From assembly GCA_900318645.1 (NCBI GenBank), contig ONLH01000001.1:1-64000 (forward strand): a DNA stretch of 64,000 nt, given 5' to 3'. The notes below the pieces were generated by a model. That model made no database searches. It was not told where the DNA came from and saw nothing but the letters and a program-made list of their open reading frames with translations. Made by a program: the position numbers and the translations under genes. The stretch's first letter is position 1, and each line of letters opens with the position of its first letter. The DNA is from an uncultured Prevotellaceae bacterium. GTDB lineage: Bacteria; Bacteroidota; Bacteroidia; Bacteroidales; Muribaculaceae. This document shows, piece by piece, positions 34,520 to 42,221 of the stretch.

Positions 34520-36244
34520 CTAATCACTAATCTGCGAGCGCAGCGAGCATCTCACAAACTCATCAAGGTCGGCGACGTGCAATTTCTTGGCGATCTGGAT
34601 TTTCTTGTTATAGACCGTGCCGATGCTCTTGTAGCCCATCGTCACCATGATTACCGTGCGGGAGAAGCCGCAGCAATACAGCGCCAGCAGATTCAGCTCG
34701 CTATCGGTCAGCGTGCCGCCAGCCTCTTCTTGCGCCTTGACAAGCACGTTTTCGTGCAGCTCATTGACCAGAGCCTGCAGGTGAGACCAGTAATTACTAT
34801 CGTCACCCATGCCAGGCACGGTCATCATTTCCCTGAACTTCGCGGCAAACTTCTCGCTGTCATATTGGTAGGACCACGCCATCAGCTGATGCACGGCATC
34901 AATCTGCTGGTTGATGATGGCACGCAGTTCATCGCTCTGGCGCGCCTTCCCTTCATCGTCCTGCTCGCGTGAGTCAAGCCGCGCCTGCATCTGTTGCAAG
35001 CTCGCCAATGAGCCGTCAAGGTCGGCCTTGAGCATCTCCACCTCATTCTGCCTCATCTTCAGCTGGTTCTTGTACCGCCACACCAGGGAAGTCACCGCCA
35101 TCAACGCCAGCGCCAACAGAGCCGCCAGCAGCAACGCTTCCTTCAGTCGCGATTCACTCCTTAGCTGATTCAACACAGCCAACTGATGGTCATATTCCTT
35201 CTCCACTTCCAGCAGGCGATGGTTCAGTCCATTGATGGTGATGGAATCGGCCATGGCATGTGCCCGCTGGATGTAGTTTTTGGACTTTTCCTCGTTTTTC
35301 CAATATTGGTGCTCCAGTTCGGACATGAGCTCATAATAAAGGATGCTGTCGTTGGTGGCAGTGGCTTGAGGCGCATGCTGCAGATAGTACAAGGCAGAGT
35401 CAGGCTGCCCCAGGAGCATGTAGCACTTGACAAGCCGATAATGGGCTCGCGGATGATCGATGATGGCAGGATCGGCCGATATCGCCTGCAACCCATATTC
35501 CTTGCCCAGCAAGTAATTGTGCTCCCTCACCAAATAATGCTCCGAGAGAAGGTAACGATTGGCAAAAGCATGATACTGGTCACCCTGCTCCAGGGCCAAC
35601 TTGATGGCGTCTTTCATACAGATGACTGCCGAGTCATGCTTCTCGTCGATGTTGCGATAGATGCCGCCGATGCTCGTGAGGCACACCAGCTCATAGTGTT
35701 TGTCCCCGATTGCCTTAAAGATAGGCATCGCCTCCTGGTATTTCTGCAGGGCGACGGTGTTGGTGCCCACAACCTGTGACTGGTAGAGGATGCCCAGCCT
35801 CAGTTTAGCGTAGGCGATCATGGAACTGTCGGTTGCCAGCGGCAGTGCTTCGGCCTGATGGTAACTATTGACTGCCTGTTCCAGGTTGCCCATGTCCTCA
35901 TTGACGCAGCCCTGCGCGACAAGGGCCTTCAGGTATTTCAAGTCATCACCCGACTTCTTGAAATAACCGACGGCCTCATTAATCGCCGAGTCGCTGGTGC
36001 AAGGGACGTAGTTCTTGTACATCGCCATCGACAACAGCACGGCATGGTAGGCACGCTCCTCTTTGCTCAACGGTTCGGTATCCATCTGCTGCAGCAAGGG
36101 CAACGCCTCTTTCTCCTGCTGATGATAGACCATCGAGTCAATGCGCGAGAGTTCCCGCATGGTAACGCTGTCATGATGGCATCCCGCAATCATGAGGGAG
36201 AAGGCGGCAACAAGGGGAATAAAGACGTTCTTGATGTGTATCAT
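34520..36244 (-). CDS. Membrane-anchored TPR regulator with C-terminal LuxR-type HTH
   Basis: A 574-residue one-component regulator. It has a lipoprotein-like signal (SLMIAGC), TPR helices to about residue 365, one membrane helix (ALLLAALLALALMAVTSLVW), a coiled coil and a C-terminal LuxR/GerE-like helix-turn-helix (LTDSELNLLALYCCGFS, then IGTVYNKKIQIAKKL). The TPR part is predicted periplasmic and the HTH cytoplasmic, a layout known for Bacteroidetes one-component regulators. The last ten residues come from the dispersed CTGCGAGC repeat. It is divergent from the CotH gene and is a candidate regulator of the two genes that share the 36303-36421 element. Confidence 0.85.
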   Translation of the reverse strand: MIHIKNVFIPLVAAFSLMIAGCHHDSVTMRELSRIDSMVYHQQEKEALPLLQQMDTEPLSKEERAYHAVLLSMAMYKNYVPCTSDSAINEAVGYFKKSGDDLKYLKALVAQGCVNEDMGNLEQAVNSYHQAEALPLATDSSMIAYAKLRLGILYQSQVVGTNTVALQKYQEAMPIFKAIGDKHYELVCLTSIGGIYRNIDEKHDSAVICMKDAIKLALEQGDQYHAFANRYLLSEHYLVREHNYLLGKEYGLQAISADPAIIDHPRAHYRLVKCYMLLGQPDSALYYLQHAPQATATNDSILYYELMSELEHQYWKNEEKSKNYIQRAHAMADSITINGLNHRLLEVEKEYDHQLAVLNQLRSESRLKEALLLAALLALALMAVTSLVWRYKNQLKMRQNEVEMLKADLDGSLASLQQMQARLDSREQDDEGKARQSDELRAIINQQIDAVHQLMAWSYQYDSEKFAAKFREMMTVPGMGDDSNYWSHLQALVNELHENVLVKAQEEAGGTLTDSELNLLALYCCGFSRTVIMVTMGYKSIGTVYNKKIQIAKKLHVADLDEFVRCSLRSQISD

Positions 36245-36302
36245 TCGATAGAGTTGTTTGTTTCAAATTTTACGGTCATTCACCCCTTGTAACGGTGAAT
36301 TC

Positions 36303-36421
36303 TTAATGCAAAATTAACACATTAAGGCTTATTATCTAAACGAATGAGCGCAAAATGAGAATATTATTTTTTAGATGGTTGATTTTCTGCATTTTGTGTT
36401 TTCAAAAATGAGGTTGGAATG
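36303..36421 (+). promoter_or_regulatory. Conserved 120-bp upstream element, copy at the CotH gene
   Basis: Aligns with 37871-37991 upstream of the LRR gene. Shared blocks in order: ATGCAAA-TT-ACAC, GCAAAAATGAGA or GCAAAATGAGA, TTATTTTT, GNTTTTCNGC-TTTT, and AAAAATGAG-TGGAA-TGA. In both cases a TAACTTTG -7 box follows within about 40 bp. Being non-coding, similar and in the same position, it is probably a regulatory site. Confidence 0.65.
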
Positions 36422-36457
36422 AATCCACTTTTGGGCCGATTTAACATTTCTGGTCTC

Positions 36458-36465
36458 TAACTTTG
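36458..36465 (+). promoter_or_regulatory. -7 box of the CotH gene
   Basis: TAACTTTG, 36 nt upstream of the ATG at 36502. No TTG sits at exactly 20 nt; a TTTTTG lies about 24 nt upstream. Confidence 0.6.
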
Positions 36466-36501
36466 TGGAGAGAAATAATCATTCTAATAATACCATTTTA
36501 T

Positions 36502-37827
36502 ATGAACAAAACAAATCTCTTGATATCAATTCTTATTATGGCACTGACGTTTGCTGCTTGTGTGGATGAGCCTAGAATACCAGAGCATGAACCTGAGCCC
36601 CCAACACCAGAGGATACCGTGATTATGGACATACCCTACTCAGGCACGTTGCCCGTGTTGTTTATCAATACCGAGGATAGTTGTAAGATTGACAGCAAGG
36701 ATGAGTACGTCAATGCCGAATGGTGGCTGGACAACATGGGAGACAAACGCTTTGAATCCATCGGATCAAGAAAACGACCCTTGAAAACCGAAATCAAGGG
36801 CCGAGGAAATGCCACATGGACCAATCTAGAAAAAAAGCCCTATCGACTCAAGTTTGGTGAGAAACACAAGGTGCTGGGCATGCCATCGAGTCGACACTGG
36901 GTGCTGATGGCCAACGCCGAGTACTGGATGGGTCAGTTGAACGATGCGCTGCCATTTGAAATAGGGCGCCGCATGGGCATGGCGTGGAATCCACGCATGC
37001 AACCCGTCGAAGTCGTGCTCAACGGCGACTATATCGGGCTGTATTTCTTGACCGAGAAAATACGTGTAGCCAAGGACCGTGTCAACATCGTAGAACAGAA
37101 CGATTTCGAGACTGACCCAGAGCACATTACTGGCGGATGGCTGCTAGAAATAGATAATTACATTGAGCCTGATAATATTACGTTTATTGAGGGTAACGGC
37201 ATGCCATTCTGGGTATCACTGCACTCACCCGAGTACCTAAGTCCACAACAACGTGAATTCATCACCAACTTCTTGATTGAAGCCGACCAGGCCATCTATT
37301 GCAGCGACAAGAGCAGCACCGAGTGGGAAAAGTATATTGACATCGATTCGCTGGTGATTTTCTATATCATCCAAGAAGTAGTTGATAATCCCGAAGCCTT
37401 CTCGGGCAGTTGCTACATGTACAATCAGCGAGGCGAAGACACAAAGCTGATATTCGGCCCGCTATGGGATTGCGGCAGCTCGTTCCAGCGTTTTGGCTCA
37501 ACCTACCAGTTTGACGAATACATCTATGAAAATCTGCCTAGCTATTGCCGTGTACGATGGATTAGCGAGATAGCCAAGTTCACTCACTTCCAGGAAAGAG
37601 TGAGGTATCACTGGAAACGCTTCTACCAGAATGTTTATCCCACAATGGATGCCTTCATGGAGGAATTTACAGCTAGAATCGAGGCTGCTGGCAATTGTGA
37701 CCATGAGCGCTGGCCGCAATACAGCAGCGATAATATCCCTGCCCGTATGAAAGCATTTGAGAAGCCCTGCTTTGACAAGAAAGTAGCCTGGCTCAACAAC
37801 CAGTGGAGTGAGCAACAACCATATTGA
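36502..37827 (+). CDS. CotH-family lipoprotein
   Basis: A lipoprotein of about 441 residues (signal peptide MNKTNLLISILIMALTFAAC, Cys as lipid site) followed by a Pro/Glu linker and a CotH domain. CotH proteins have an atypical protein-kinase fold, first known from Bacillus spore coat; their role in Bacteroidetes is unclear. Visible family segments are KGRGNATW, RHWVLMANA, EVVLNGDYIGLYFLTEKI, GGWLLEIDNY and GPLWDCGSSF. ATG 36502 is preferred because the in-frame upstream TTG at 36463 overlaps the -7 box. It shares an upstream element with the next exported protein. Confidence 0.9.
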   Translation: MNKTNLLISILIMALTFAACVDEPRIPEHEPEPPTPEDTVIMDIPYSGTLPVLFINTEDSCKIDSKDEYVNAEWWLDNMGDKRFESIGSRKRPLKTEIKGRGNATWTNLEKKPYRLKFGEKHKVLGMPSSRHWVLMANAEYWMGQLNDALPFEIGRRMGMAWNPRMQPVEVVLNGDYIGLYFLTEKIRVAKDRVNIVEQNDFETDPEHITGGWLLEIDNYIEPDNITFIEGNGMPFWVSLHSPEYLSPQQREFITNFLIEADQAIYCSDKSSTEWEKYIDIDSLVIFYIIQEVVDNPEAFSGSCYMYNQRGEDTKLIFGPLWDCGSSFQRFGSTYQFDEYIYENLPSYCRVRWISEIAKFTHFQERVRYHWKRFYQNVYPTMDAFMEEFTARIEAAGNCDHERWPQYSSDNIPARMKAFEKPCFDKKVAWLNNQWSEQQPY

Positions 37828-37870
37828 TATGCACGAGTTCAAATAGGAAAAAGACAGAAGACTGTAAAAA

Positions 37871-37991
37871 TCTTGATGCAAATTGACACTTTTACACCTC
37901 TTTCTTGAGCCCATGAGGCAAAAATGAGATTTTTATTTTTCAACTGCTAGGTTTTCAGCGTTTTACATTTTTAAAAATGAGATGGAAATGA
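37871..37991 (+). promoter_or_regulatory. Conserved 120-bp upstream element, copy at the LRR gene
   Basis: Second copy of the element at 36303-36421, in the same orientation and position relative to a TAACTTTG box. Confidence 0.65.
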
Positions 37992-38015
37992 GGCGGTTTT
38001 TTGACAAATTAGTTA

Positions 38016-38023
38016 TAACTTTG
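38016..38023 (+). promoter_or_regulatory. -7 box of the LRR gene
   Basis: TAACTTTG followed by CAAG, 46 nt before the ATG at 38070. Confidence 0.6.
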
Positions 38024-38069
38024 CAAGTGAATTACTATCGCAATTAATAACTAAAAACGACATATCATT

Positions 38070-39596
38070 ATGAACACAACAACGAAACTTATGACACTCA
38101 TGCTGGCACTTATACTGCCAGCCTCAGCCTTTGCCCTTTGCCCATACAGCTACACCAACTATGAATTTGCGGTGGATGGCATCTATTATAAGATTGTGGA
38201 CAATGAAGCTTGTGTCACCTTTCAAGAATACCGCAGTGGCATGCACCTGAGTGATTACCATGGCGACGTAGTTATCCCTGCTACCGTGACTTATCAAGAC
38301 GTGACCTACCCTGTCACGACAATTGACTATTATGCGTTCAATTACTGCCAGGGTTTGACGAGCATCACCATTCCTGAATCAATCACCACCATCAAGGATG
38401 ATGCCTTCTACCTGTGTACAAGATTGGCCTGCGTCAACCTTCTTACCCCTACGGTTGTCATTGAGAAACATGCCTTCTCAATGTGCTCTGCATTGACAAC
38501 CATCACCTGTCCCTTAACGACGCCACCAGCGATGTACTATGAGGAATGTTTTGACAGGCCCCACTACGAGAATGCCACCTTGTATGTTCCCGCCAGTGCT
38601 GTGGAGAGCTACCGCAACGCACCCGTCTGGAAAGAATTCGTCCATATCCAAGCCATAGACACCCAACCCGGTGACGAGGATGGTTACGAGTATGTCCCCA
38701 TCGTTCGTGAGGGAGTGACGTGGGTTAACGAGAAAGTTATCGTCAATCATGGTGATACTACCCGGTACTACTACAATTACGAGATTTGTGGTAACGACAC
38801 CACATGGCCAAACATGATCAACAAAGTTTTTAAAGCCTGTTACTACTACACAGGAGATAAACTTGATGTGAACACCGATAGCCTTATTGCAGGCTTAGAC
38901 GGCACAAAGAATTATACGACATGTGGAAGGAATGATGCCTACCGAGAAAACATTTATCAGAATAAATGTTTAATCTATTTCGATCAATATGTAGGTGCGG
39001 GCGAAGACATCTTTCTGTACTATTTCTTAGAAGGCGAAGGGCTAGAACCCGAATGGGATAACACGATAGAGTACTACCTTGCTTGTCAGCAACAAAGCCC
39101 CCCAACACCTGAAGACCAAACGTTGACCCATGAGAATTTTACTCAAGTGGATCCTGTTGAGATAGAAGGGGTGACCTGCCGCCGTTGGTGCTATAAAGAT
39201 GAAAACGGTGAACCTTTGGCCTACATTATCGAGGGCATCGGCTTCGATAGCCGTGACATGGGTGACCTGCTAACGCCGTTCACGCGCCGCCCTGATCCCA
39301 ATGCTGACTATCAAGAGTGGTGCGGCCTGAGCCATGTCATCAAGGACGGCAAAATCATCTACAAGGGAATGTGCTATCATCCTATAGAAATCCCGGGCGA
39401 CGTCAACGGAGACGGCGAAGTCACCGTCGCCGATGCCAACAGCGTGATTGACGTTGTCATCATGGGAGGCAATGCCAGCCATCCCCGCATACCCATCGAC
39501 AATGACGGCAATTACATCGGTGACGTCAACGGCGACGGCGAGGTCACCATTGCCGATGTCAATGCCATCATCGACATGATCCTGAACAACAACTAA
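38070..39596 (+). CDS. Exported leucine-rich-repeat protein with dockerin-like end
   Basis: A 508-residue exported protein with a signal peptide ending near ASAFA. Residues about 60-205 are BspA-like leucine-rich repeats (DYYAFNYCQGLTSITIPESI, DAFYLCTRLACVNL, HAFSMCSALTTITC), known in surface adhesins. A central unrecognised region follows. The C-terminus carries two dockerin-type calcium repeats (DVNGDGEVTVADANSVID and DVNGDGEVTIADVNAIID). It shares its upstream element with the CotH gene. The small membrane-protein gene starts 13 bp later. Confidence 0.88.
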   Translation: MNTTTKLMTLMLALILPASAFALCPYSYTNYEFAVDGIYYKIVDNEACVTFQEYRSGMHLSDYHGDVVIPATVTYQDVTYPVTTIDYYAFNYCQGLTSITIPESITTIKDDAFYLCTRLACVNLLTPTVVIEKHAFSMCSALTTITCPLTTPPAMYYEECFDRPHYENATLYVPASAVESYRNAPVWKEFVHIQAIDTQPGDEDGYEYVPIVREGVTWVNEKVIVNHGDTTRYYYNYEICGNDTTWPNMINKVFKACYYYTGDKLDVNTDSLIAGLDGTKNYTTCGRNDAYRENIYQNKCLIYFDQYVGAGEDIFLYYFLEGEGLEPEWDNTIEYYLACQQQSPPTPEDQTLTHENFTQVDPVEIEGVTCRRWCYKDENGEPLAYIIEGIGFDSRDMGDLLTPFTRRPDPNADYQEWCGLSHVIKDGKIIYKGMCYHPIEIPGDVNGDGEVTVADANSVIDVVIMGGNASHPRIPIDNDGNYIGDVNGDGEVTIADVNAIIDMILNNN

Positions 39597-39609
39597 AAAC
39601 ATCACCACT

Positions 39610-40035
39610 ATGAACGCGACATCGAAACGGTGCCTTTGGGCGTTCCTGATATCGGCTGCGGTCTTTGCAGCGACATGCAGCGTGCGGGCCTTCCATTCTA
39701 CCGTGGAATGCGCGTGGGCCCAGGTAGTTGCTTATGCCGCTATCACCTGGTTCCTGCTCGACAAGTGTGACCATGACACTAAAAAGCAGTTATGGCTCAT
39801 CGTCAGCATCATTCTTGGGCGGCTGGTCCTCGATGTGGCGGTGAGGCTGCTGCTCCCCACTCCGATAGACACGGCTTTTGAATCGGTCATCGCCATTACC
39901 ACGATTCTATTGACATGGCTATGCCAAAGGACAAGAGAGTTCCTCATCACGATACTTGCCATCGTGTTCATCACCGTCTTGAATTCGGTCGTTCACCACG
40001 CATGGCTCGACTTCATCGCCACCCGCATGATGTAG
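39610..40035 (+). CDS. Small four-helix membrane protein
   Basis: 141 residues with four predicted membrane helices (about 8-26, 37-50, 62-82 and 90-128) and no family I recognise. It starts 13 bp after the LRR gene and is probably co-transcribed with it. Confidence 0.75.
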   Translation: MNATSKRCLWAFLISAAVFAATCSVRAFHSTVECAWAQVVAYAAITWFLLDKCDHDTKKQLWLIVSIILGRLVLDVAVRLLLPTPIDTAFESVIAITTILLTWLCQRTREFLITILAIVFITVLNSVVHHAWLDFIATRMM

Positions 40036-40099
40036 CTCCACGCATATTATTTTACATAAATGGCCATGAATAGCCCATGAATATTTTTATTTATGATCC

Positions 40100-40170
40100 A
40101 TTCGTGGCCATTCGTGTCTTCAATCGCCAGAGAATAAAAGAACACGAATATCCATGAATAGCCCATGAAT
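40100..40170. repeat. ATTCGTGG-CATTCGTGT repeat, isolated copy
   Basis: ATTCGTGGCCATTCGTGTCT then CAATCG, followed by AGAACACGAATATCCATGAA. It is one unit of the family that is tandem at 41964-42182; another partial unit is at 40588-40614. ATTCGTGT and ACACGAAT form inverted arms. Confidence 0.75.
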
Positions 40171-40182
40171 AATCATTAGTGT

Positions 40183-40346
40183 CCGGGGAAGCATCGAAGA
40201 TGCTAGCGGTTCGAAGAACCGATTTCAATGAGAAAGACCATGCAAGAACCTCGGAGAGGTTCGCAGCTTGGTCCATGAGCTGATCATTGCAAGTGCCTCG
40301 AAGAGGAACTTTATTGTTGACAGGCTTTTGTCGGATGTAGAAGTTC
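40183..40346. repeat. Long-distance inverted repeat, right copy
   Basis: Reverse complement of 1-206, about nine-tenths identical by eye, lacking one 38-bp unit. The hairpins appear here with purine loops: GCATC-GAA-GATGC (40191-40203), CGGTTC-GAA-GAACCG (40207-40221), AACCTC-GGA-GAGGTT (40247-40261) and CCTC-GAA-GAGG (40296-40306). Confidence 0.8.
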
Positions 40347-40465
40347 GTCTACGACGCACTTTCCTCTTGATATGGCCGCCACCAAGCTGCGCTCATCTAC
40401 GATGAGCTTGCATGGTGTTTTCCATAAAAGTTGAGTCTTCGACTCGACTTGCCTCTACGAGGCAA
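40337..40465. repeat. Extension of the triloop-hairpin array
   Basis: Continues the preceding repeat with GTAGA-AGTTCG-TCTAC (40337-40352), GCTCATC-TAC-GATGAGC (40391-40407), a 10-bp AAGTTGAGTC-TTC-GACTCGACTT stem with one G-U (40428-40450) and TTGCCTC-TAC-GAGGCAA (40449-40465). The loops switch from purine (GAA, GGA) to pyrimidine-ended (TTC, TAC) here. No gene is visible in 40036-40742. Confidence 0.75.
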
Positions 40466-40587
40466 AAGGCAAGCCCATAATACAGCAAAAATGCTTATTC
40501 GGTTCATATATAGCAAATTATGCCGATGCAGAATGTCTTTACCGGACACCAATAATTAATAAACCATGAATATTTTCATTGATGATT

Positions 40588-40614
40588 AATTCGTGGTCAT
40601 TCGTGTCTTTAATC
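40588..40614. repeat. ATTCGTGG-CATTCGTGT repeat, partial copy
   Basis: ATTCGTGGTCATTCGTGTCT then TTAATCG; same family as 40100 and 41964-42182, upstream of the DUF4143 ATPase gene. Confidence 0.75.
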
Positions 40615-40620
40615 GCCGGC

Positions 40621-40682
40621 AATTCCCGAAAAATCATGAATTTTAAGGAACCAATTCCCGAAAAATCATGAATTTTAAGGAA
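40621..40682 (+). repeat. Two perfect 30-bp direct repeats upstream of a promoter
   Basis: 40621-40650 and 40653-40682 are identical 30-mers (AATTCCCGAAAAATCATGAA, then TTTTAAGGAA) separated by CC. Each contains a near-palindrome around TCATGA. The second copy ends 6 bp before the -33 element of the ATPase promoter, a good position for an operator. Confidence 0.8.
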
Positions 40683-40688
40683 AATATA

Positions 40689-40719
40689 TTGTGTAATTCC
40701 ATATAATATGCTAACTTTG
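40689..40719 (+). promoter_or_regulatory. Promoter of the DUF4143 ATPase gene
   Basis: TTG (40689-40691), 20 nt, TAACTTTG (40712-40719), then CGCCC. Near-consensus, 23 nt before the ATG. Confidence 0.8.
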
Positions 40720-40742
40720 CGCCCAATAGAACAATCCTGAAT

Positions 40743-41870
40743 ATGATTAAGCGAAGCATTGAAGATACGATCAAGGGCCAACTGCATGATGGCAGAGCCA
40801 TCATTGTCATGGGTACAAGACAAGTGGGTAAAACCACGCTGCTAAAGCAGGTTTTTGCAACAGACAGCAGCGACGTGTTGTGGATGAGCGGCGATGAACC
40901 CGATGTGAGAGGAATGTTTGAAAACATGACATCAACTCGGTTGAGAAGCATTATTGGCAATCATCGTGTAGTCATCATCGACGAAACACAACGTATCGAG
41001 GACATCGGCATTAAATTGAAATTGATCACCGACCAAATTCCAGAAGTTCAACTGCTGGCTACAGGCAGTTCCTCATTTGAACTGGCCAACAGAATCAATG
41101 AACCGCTCACAGGCCGCAAGTGGGAATACAAACTGTTCCCCCTCTCATTCACCGAACTTGTCAACGAAACCAATCTGATCGAGGAAAAACGAATGGTGCC
41201 TCATCGCATGGTTTATGGCAGTTACCCTGACGTGGTGACACATCCGGGCAAGGAGGTAGCGATACTGCGTGAATTGACCGAAAGTTACCTTTACAAAGAC
41301 ATACTTGAGTTCGACAGGATTCATAAACCCGAAAAACTGACTAAATTGCTTCAGGCTTTAGCCTATCAAGTAGGTGCCGAAGTATCCTACAATGAGTTGT
41401 CACAACTTTGTGGATTGGATGCCAAGACGGTGGCCAGTTATATCTCTATTCTCGAGCAGGCTTATATCATCTTTCGTTTGGGCTCGTTCAGTCGCAACCT
41501 GCGCAACGAATTGAAAAACAGCCGCAAGATCTATTTCTATGACAATGGAATTAGAAATGCCCTAATAGGCAATTTCTCTCAAGTCGAGAATCGCACTGAT
41601 GTCGGGGCATTGTTTGAGAATTATGCCATAGCCGAACGGATAAAGCGCAAGGAGTATCTGATAGATTATGCGAGAAGCTGGTTCTGGCGCAATACCAATA
41701 AGCAAGAAATCGACTATATCGAAGAGAAAGACGATAGAATCCATGCCTATGAACTGAAATGGAATCCCAGACGCAAAACTTCAGCACCGTTGTCGTTCCG
41801 CAATGCCTATCCTGACGCCGACTTCACCATTATCAACCGAGACAACATTGAGGACCTGCTCCTCTACTGA
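40743..41870 (+). CDS. AAA+ ATPase with C-terminal DUF4143 domain
   Basis: A 375-residue ATPase of the widespread AAA_14/DUF4143 family, whose cellular role is not established. Walker A is GTRQVGKTT (near residues 24-32), Walker B VVIIDETQRI, and sensor-1 LLATGSSSFEL. The C-terminal part has the DUF4143 pattern (KTVASYISILEQAYIIFRL, KIYFYDNGIRNALIG) and ends in a nuclease-like segment (NKQEIDYIEE, HAYELKWNP) reminiscent of PD-(D/E)xK. It stands alone with its own promoter and is flanked on both sides by ATTCGTGG repeats. Confidence 0.92.
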   Translation: MIKRSIEDTIKGQLHDGRAIIVMGTRQVGKTTLLKQVFATDSSDVLWMSGDEPDVRGMFENMTSTRLRSIIGNHRVVIIDETQRIEDIGIKLKLITDQIPEVQLLATGSSSFELANRINEPLTGRKWEYKLFPLSFTELVNETNLIEEKRMVPHRMVYGSYPDVVTHPGKEVAILRELTESYLYKDILEFDRIHKPEKLTKLLQALAYQVGAEVSYNELSQLCGLDAKTVASYISILEQAYIIFRLGSFSRNLRNELKNSRKIYFYDNGIRNALIGNFSQVENRTDVGALFENYAIAERIKRKEYLIDYARSWFWRNTNKQEIDYIEEKDDRIHAYELKWNPRRKTSAPLSFRNAYPDADFTIINRDNIEDLLLY

Positions 41871-41963
41871 TAGCCTCTCAAAGGCCTAGCAGTATATTGA
41901 GCATCAATAAGAGCATCAAGTGTTAATGAAGCGAATGAACTCTGATTATTTTATTTATGGTTG

Positions 41964-42182
41964 ATTCGTGGCCATTCGTGTCTTTAATCGACGAGAATAA
42001 AAGGACACGAATATCCATGAATGGGCCATTAATAATTCATGAATATTTTATTTATGATTTAATTCGTGGTCATTCGTGTCTTTAATCGACGAGAATAAAA
42101 GAACACGAATATCCATGAATGGGCCATTAATGGTCATCAATATTTCATTTATGATTTAATTCGTGGCCATTCGTGTCTTTAA
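41964..42182. repeat. Tandem array of a 97-bp repeat, 2.2 copies
   Basis: Units start at 41964, 42062 and 42159 (the last truncated). Each begins ATTCGTGG-CATTCGTGTCTTTA and continues with ACACGAATATCCATGAATGG and a T-rich segment. ATTCGTGTC and GACACGAAT form a 9-bp inverted pair in a unit. The third unit ends at 42182, 2 bp before the -33 element of the gntP promoter. The spacer 41871-42221 holds nothing else but that promoter. Confidence 0.85.
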
Positions 42183-42184
42183 AT

Positions 42185-42216
42185 TTTGATTCTCTGGATA
42201 TTATGTCGTACCTTTG
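42185..42216 (+). promoter_or_regulatory. Promoter of the GntP-family gene
   Basis: TTTG (42185-42188), 20 nt, TACCTTTG (42209-42216): an exact consensus match. The ATG at 42222 is only 5 nt after the -7 box, so transcription should start at or within a few nucleotides of the start codon. Confidence 0.85.
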
Positions 42217-42221
42217 CAGAT

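Noticed and set aside
40621-40682. CRISPR-like array
   Set aside because: Two identical 30-mers are separated by 2 bp, there are no spacers and no cas genes; a tandem duplication or operator fits better.
41964-42182. CRISPR array or integron-like repeats
   Set aside because: The repeat unit is contiguous at 97 bp with no variable spacers and no integrase nearby.
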